A DNA stretch of 64,000 nt from assembly GCA_937893675.1 (NCBI GenBank), contig CALBGI010000043.1, positions 22,138 through 86,137 of the forward strand, in the 5' to 3' direction. This DNA comes from an uncultured Blautia sp. Lineage in GTDB: Bacteria > Bacillota > Clostridia > Lachnospirales > Lachnospiraceae. Below, one piece after another: positions 60,797 through 64,000 of the stretch. A program made the position numbers and the translations under genes. The notes under the pieces were generated by a model. The model saw nothing but the letters and a program-made list of their open reading frames with translations. It had not been told where the DNA came from and did not search any database. The stretch's first letter is position 1. Every line of letters starts with the position of its first letter.

Positions 60797-61435
60797 ATGA
60801 GCATAAAAATCCCCATAGAAACTTCTGCCCGGCATATCCACGTATCCCGGACGGATTTTGAAATCTTGTTCGGCAAAGATGCCCAGCTTCATTATACAAA
60901 AGAGCTGAGCCAGCCGAAGCAGTATCTCTGCCGGGAACGGCTTACCGTCAAAGGTCCCAGAGGCTGTTTTGAGAACACTGCCATCCTGGGCCCATACCGT
61001 CCGCAGACGCAGATCGAGCTTTCTCTCACAGATACCCGAAAGCTTGGCCTTCCCGGCATCATCCGGCCCTCCGGCCATATCGAAGGGACGCCCGGATGCA
61101 CGCTTGTTGGCCCCTGCGGGGAAATCACCCTGTCCCAGGGTGTCATTGTGGCAAAACGTCACATCCACATGACCCCGGAGGAAGCGCTGATCCTCCATGT
61201 CCAGGACAACGACGAAGTGTTTGTGCTCACCAAAAGCTACGGGAGAGCTCTGATCTATGCGGATGTGGTTGTCCGCGTCCACAAGGATTTCCGCCTGGCA
61301 ATGCACGTGGATACCGACGAGGCCAATGCTTTCTCCAGCGATGCCGAACCCTACGGCGTGATCGTAAAGCTTTTTGACGACAACTATAATACCGATAAAT
61401 GGATCGAAGAAGTTTTATCAGGAATTCAGAGATAA
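60797..61435 (+). CDS. pduL: Phosphate propanoyltransferase (PduL-type phosphotransacylase)
   Basis: 212 residues. Interconverts acyl-CoA and acyl phosphate, here most likely acetyl-CoA/acetyl phosphate. Zinc-binding His motifs are ARHIHVSRTDF near residue 12 and KRHIHMTPEEA in the second half, with TLVGPCGEI and the late AMHVDTDEANA. The N-terminus is short and lacks an obvious amphipathic encapsulation peptide, so this copy may be the general housekeeping enzyme of acetate formation, not shell cargo. No acetate kinase or BMC gene adjoins it, although BMC genes exist 42 kb away. Confidence 0.94.
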   Translation: MSIKIPIETSARHIHVSRTDFEILFGKDAQLHYTKELSQPKQYLCRERLTVKGPRGCFENTAILGPYRPQTQIELSLTDTRKLGLPGIIRPSGHIEGTPGCTLVGPCGEITLSQGVIVAKRHIHMTPEEALILHVQDNDEVFVLTKSYGRALIYADVVVRVHKDFRLAMHVDTDEANAFSSDAEPYGVIVKLFDDNYNTDKWIEEVLSGIQR

Positions 61436-61437
61436 AA

Positions 61438-61512
61438 ACAGAGGCAGCGGTAATCTTTCATGCCCGGAGGATTCCTCCCGCCGGGCTGATTCTGCCGCGC
61501 CCCTGCTTTTGT
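61438..61512 (-). terminator. Probable terminator of the NlpC/P60 gene
   Basis: A long imperfect stem includes CAGAGGCAGCGG (about 61439) against CCGCGCCCCTG (about 61496) and an inner GCCCGG/CCGGGC. On the minus strand it is followed by TGTTTTTATC. Pairing is imperfect. Confidence 0.45.
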
Positions 61513-61533
61513 CTCTTTTTATGTCCGGGCTTC

Positions 61534-63747
61534 TTACTTCACAGCTTCCATTGGAATAATTTCCACAGAAACCTGGTCTGTCAGGCTTCCAAACTCCTGG
61601 GAACCCTCGTCTGTAAATTCCGGAATCGCTTCCATCATCGTAATTTTTACTGTTTCCACGATATTATTGTTCATGGCTGCTTCTTCCTCCAGAACCTCGC
61701 CCACCGAAAACTGCTCCGCCTGCATCTGCGCATATTCCTCTGCGGAGGGATAGAAAGACGGCTGACGGATATAACGAAATCCCGCACTGTAAGCCTCTCC
61801 TACTGTAACTCCGTTCTGAGAAGAAGAACAGTGGACCGCGATCCAATCTCCGGCATCTGTTTTTCCGCAGATGATCCCCACATGGTTATCGCTTCCGGCC
61901 TCCGGGCCTCTCTGAAATACAAGGTCCCCCGGCTGCGCATCCTGCTCGCTGACAACATTGGCTTTCAGCCACTGATCGGTAGTTCCGTCTCCCACATAGC
62001 TCTGCATTCCCACACTGTCGTAACCGTTGATGACAGACCAGGTCACAAAGCCGCTGCAGTCCAGTCCATATGCGCGGATGGTCCCCGTGCTGTTGCTGCC
62101 CTCGGCGCTCACCAATGCAGCACTTCCCCAGGCCGGGTCTTCTCCGATGATATTGGATTTTCCGCCCCAAAAATATCCGACCTTGCCCACAAGCGAATAC
62201 GCATCCGCGATCACATTCACCCGCTCTTCCGAAACGCCCTCGCCCACACTTTCCCGCACAAATCCGGGAGAAGCCGTAACGATGGCACAGAGAAGCTTGC
62301 AGTCTGTTTCCACATATTTTTTCAGGAGCTCACGGTCTTCTTTGGAAATCTGATTCATTTTAATATAATCATTAATATGATAATTTCCGTAGCCTACCCG
62401 TGTAATATCCTCCTTATCGCGGACTACAGGATTCATTCTCGCAAAAATTTCTGCAAGCGCGTCTTTGGCAGACGCATCCATATAGTATAATTCCTGCGCG
62501 CCCTCCGACTGATTTTTTTCATAAATATACACAGCCAAAATATCCTGCCAGTTTCGCACCAACAGGCTGTCCATGGAACTGCTCACACCGCTTTGCGTTA
62601 CATCACTTGCATCCGTCAGCTTGTTCTTTTCTTTATATTCCTGTTCGATCTGTTCCATGACGTCTGCGAAATCCTGAGAAAATTCCAGCTGATAACTGGC
62701 TTTCAGAGAATCGAGATAAAATTCCTTACCCGCATGAAGATTCGAGATCATGTTGGTATAATATACCGGTGTTCCAACCTGCGGCGACGGCGTGATCTGT
62801 GCCGTCCCGTCCTGGAATTCTTCCGGATTTGCTCCGGACACAAAATCCTTACTGATCTCCGCGTCCGGAAACATTTGTATAAACGTTTTTTCTATTTCAA
62901 GAAATACCTCATAATTTGTCACCAGGAGTTTCTCTTCTTCCGTCAGGCTTTCATATGCCTGCCGGATCGCAAGAATCTCGTCCTGCTGTTCCATCGTCAG
63001 AGGCTGTATCAACGCCAGCGCGCTGATCATCTCCATAATGCGCTTCACCTTCTCCTGTGTTTCCTCCGGTGTTGGCGTTGGACTTATGGATGGGGTGGGT
63101 GTCACAGTCGGTTCCGGCGTCGGTGTCGCTGTTGCCCCCGGTGTTACCGTCGGCGTCACTGTGGCTCCCGGTGTCACGGTCGGCGTCACTGTGGCCCCCG
63201 GTGTTACCGTCGGTGTCACTGTGGCTCCCGGTGTTACCGTCGGCGTCGGACTGGGACTTACCTCCGGTTCCGGGCTCGGGCTTACTTCCGGTTCCGGACT
63301 TGGGCTTACCTCCGGCGTCGGACTGGGACTCACCTCCGGTTCCGGACTCGGACTTACCTCCGGCGTCGGACTGGGACTCACCTCCGGTTCCGGGCTCGGA
63401 CTTACTTCCGGTGTCGGACTGGGACTTACTTCCGGCTCCGGACTCGGGCTTACTTCCGGCTCCGGACTCGGGCTTGTCTCCGGTTCCGGACTCGGGCTTA
63501 CTTCCGGTTCCGGACTCGGGCTTGTCTCCGGTGTCGGTTCCGGATCCGGCGTTATCTCCGGCTCGGCTTCCGGCGTCGGTTCCAATGGTGCTTCGGAAGG
63601 AATTACTTCCTCCTGCGGGGTTATTCCCGGGATTTCTTCCATTGTCTGTGTGGGTTCTTCTCCTCCCATGACACTGCAGGGACCTGTAAGAACCATAGCC
63701 GCTGCAAGTACAATGCAAAGATATTGTGCCAGGTATCTATTTTTCAT
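61534..63747 (-). CDS. Secreted NlpC/P60 family protein with Pro-rich repeat spacer
   Basis: 737 residues from ATG 63747. Signal peptide (CIVLAAAMVLTGPCSVMG), then a ~190-residue Pro/Glu/Ser/Thr spacer made of SPSPEPEV-type 8-residue repeats and TPGATVTPTV-type 10-residue repeats, a helical region of ~250 residues, and a C-terminal cysteine peptidase domain: Cys in LDCSGFVTW, His in DNHVGIICG and a second polar/His residue in VHCSSSQNGV. Likely a peptidoglycan endopeptidase; the spacer probably crosses the cell wall. A GTG at 63774 is in frame, but AAGGGAG suits the ATG. Confidence 0.88.
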   Translation of the reverse strand: MKNRYLAQYLCIVLAAAMVLTGPCSVMGGEEPTQTMEEIPGITPQEEVIPSEAPLEPTPEAEPEITPDPEPTPETSPSPEPEVSPSPEPETSPSPEPEVSPSPEPEVSPSPTPEVSPSPEPEVSPSPTPEVSPSPEPEVSPSPTPEVSPSPEPEVSPSPEPEVSPSPTPTVTPGATVTPTVTPGATVTPTVTPGATVTPTVTPGATATPTPEPTVTPTPSISPTPTPEETQEKVKRIMEMISALALIQPLTMEQQDEILAIRQAYESLTEEEKLLVTNYEVFLEIEKTFIQMFPDAEISKDFVSGANPEEFQDGTAQITPSPQVGTPVYYTNMISNLHAGKEFYLDSLKASYQLEFSQDFADVMEQIEQEYKEKNKLTDASDVTQSGVSSSMDSLLVRNWQDILAVYIYEKNQSEGAQELYYMDASAKDALAEIFARMNPVVRDKEDITRVGYGNYHINDYIKMNQISKEDRELLKKYVETDCKLLCAIVTASPGFVRESVGEGVSEERVNVIADAYSLVGKVGYFWGGKSNIIGEDPAWGSAALVSAEGSNSTGTIRAYGLDCSGFVTWSVINGYDSVGMQSYVGDGTTDQWLKANVVSEQDAQPGDLVFQRGPEAGSDNHVGIICGKTDAGDWIAVHCSSSQNGVTVGEAYSAGFRYIRQPSFYPSAEEYAQMQAEQFSVGEVLEEEAAMNNNIVETVKITMMEAIPEFTDEGSQEFGSLTDQVSVEIIPMEAVK
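63090..63545. repeat. Tandem coding minisatellites in the NlpC/P60 spacer
   Basis: Roughly 63120-63245 consists of about four 30-base units (encoding TPGATVTPTV) and 63246-63540 of a dozen or so 24-base units (encoding SPSPEPEV or SPSPTPEV). Units differ at a few silent or single-residue positions. Both keep the reading frame on unit gain or loss. Confidence 0.8.
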
Positions 63748-63840
63748 GTAAAAAGCTGCTCCCTTCTTACCCACAACCCCTTCCGCCCCCTACGAAAAGA
63801 ATGTGAGAACAAACACATAAAACTCAACATATGATGTTTT

Positions 63841-63869
63841 ATTTTATCACACCCCTTTCTTGAAATCAA
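63841..63869 (-). promoter_or_regulatory. Promoter of the NlpC/P60 gene
   Basis: Minus-strand TTGATT (63869-63864), a 17-base spacer and TAAAAT (63846-63841), about 90 bases before ATG 63747. Confidence 0.6.
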
Positions 63870-63950
63870 CTGCCCAAAATCAGGGATATTCCCCAAACAA
63901 CAGTTTTCATGATTTGTTCACATTATCGCTTCCGCAAACAAAAAGGGTTC

Positions 63951-63992
63951 TATAATAAATGTTGGGGTGCATGAAATTTAGCTCATGCACCC
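63951..63992 (+). promoter_or_regulatory. TATAAT box and perfect hairpin at the window edge
   Basis: TATAAT (63951-63956) is followed by a perfect ten-base-pair hairpin GGGTGCATGA (63965-63974) / TCATGCACCC (63983-63992). No clear -35 box is seen. It looks like the start of a transcript with a structured 5' end whose gene lies beyond the window. Confidence 0.4.
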
Positions 63993-64000
63993 TGATATTT

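Noticed and set aside
63038..63751. Long plus-strand frames made of Gly/Ser/Val or Pro/Ser/Asp repeats
   Set aside because: They are reverse readings of the Pro-rich minisatellites in the NlpC/P60 gene and lack a start context.

Overview
The window reads as a chromosomal segment of an anaerobic gut-type Clostridia, most likely Lachnospiraceae. The basis is Gram-positive style AGGAGG ribosome-binding sites, consensus sigma-A promoters, a pyruvate:ferredoxin oxidoreductase, selenium-dependent molybdenum hydroxylases, VanRS-like two-component genes and the overall protein style. The species assignment is inference. No rRNA, tRNA, CRISPR array, integrase or transposase was seen.

Layout. 1-12.6 kb: EF-G-like GTPase, tyrA-aroA, endonuclease IV, a sodium symporter with a CapA-like protein, oleate hydratase with a TetR regulator, and a DUF1015 protein. 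12.6-24.5 kb: the first half of a purine/urate-type catabolic cluster. A plus-strand operon ygeX-ygeY-ygeW-arcC is followed, after a terminator and a new promoter, by two small bacterial-microcompartment (BMC) shell genes. It converges on a minus-strand operon xdhA-xdhB-xdhC-yqeB-yqeC-mocA (selenium-dependent xanthine dehydrogenase and its maturation factors). xdhA has a leader that looks like a transcription attenuator. 24.5-33.3 kb: a visibly AT-rich island, all on the minus strand. It holds an amino-acid-type ABC transporter, an FrlD-like sugar kinase, an FrlB-like deglycase, three FrlC-like epimerase paralogs, a PHP phosphatase and a GntR regulator, with one strong promoter/operator. It sits between the two halves of the purine cluster. 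33.4-41.1 kb: the second half, ssnA-ygfK-xdhD-polyferredoxin.

41.2-51.8 kb: a two-component system, then a long minus-strand run of YfhO-type membrane protein, GT2 glycosyltransferase, GtrA and the late cobalamin genes cobT-cobU-cobS-short CobU homolog-cobC. 51.8-64 kb: nifJ, an Rrf2 regulator, aroK, a YbiT-type ABC-F protein, a membrane protein with an acidic tail, a secreted transglutaminase-like protein, pduL and a secreted NlpC/P60 protein with a proline-rich repeat spacer.

How it fits together (inference). Purines would be hydroxylated or reduced by the XdhABC, XdhD and YgfK flavo-/iron-sulfur/molybdenum enzymes and deaminated by SsnA. Ring-opened products would be processed by YgeY and YgeW. 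YgeX would release pyruvate and ammonia from 2,3-diaminopropionate, and ArcC would make ATP from carbamoyl phosphate. The BMC pair suggests that part of this route is encapsulated. The most interesting items are that BMC pair, the xdhA leader, the inserted Amadori-type sugar island with three epimerases, and a two-copy intergenic element built as nested inverted hairpins.
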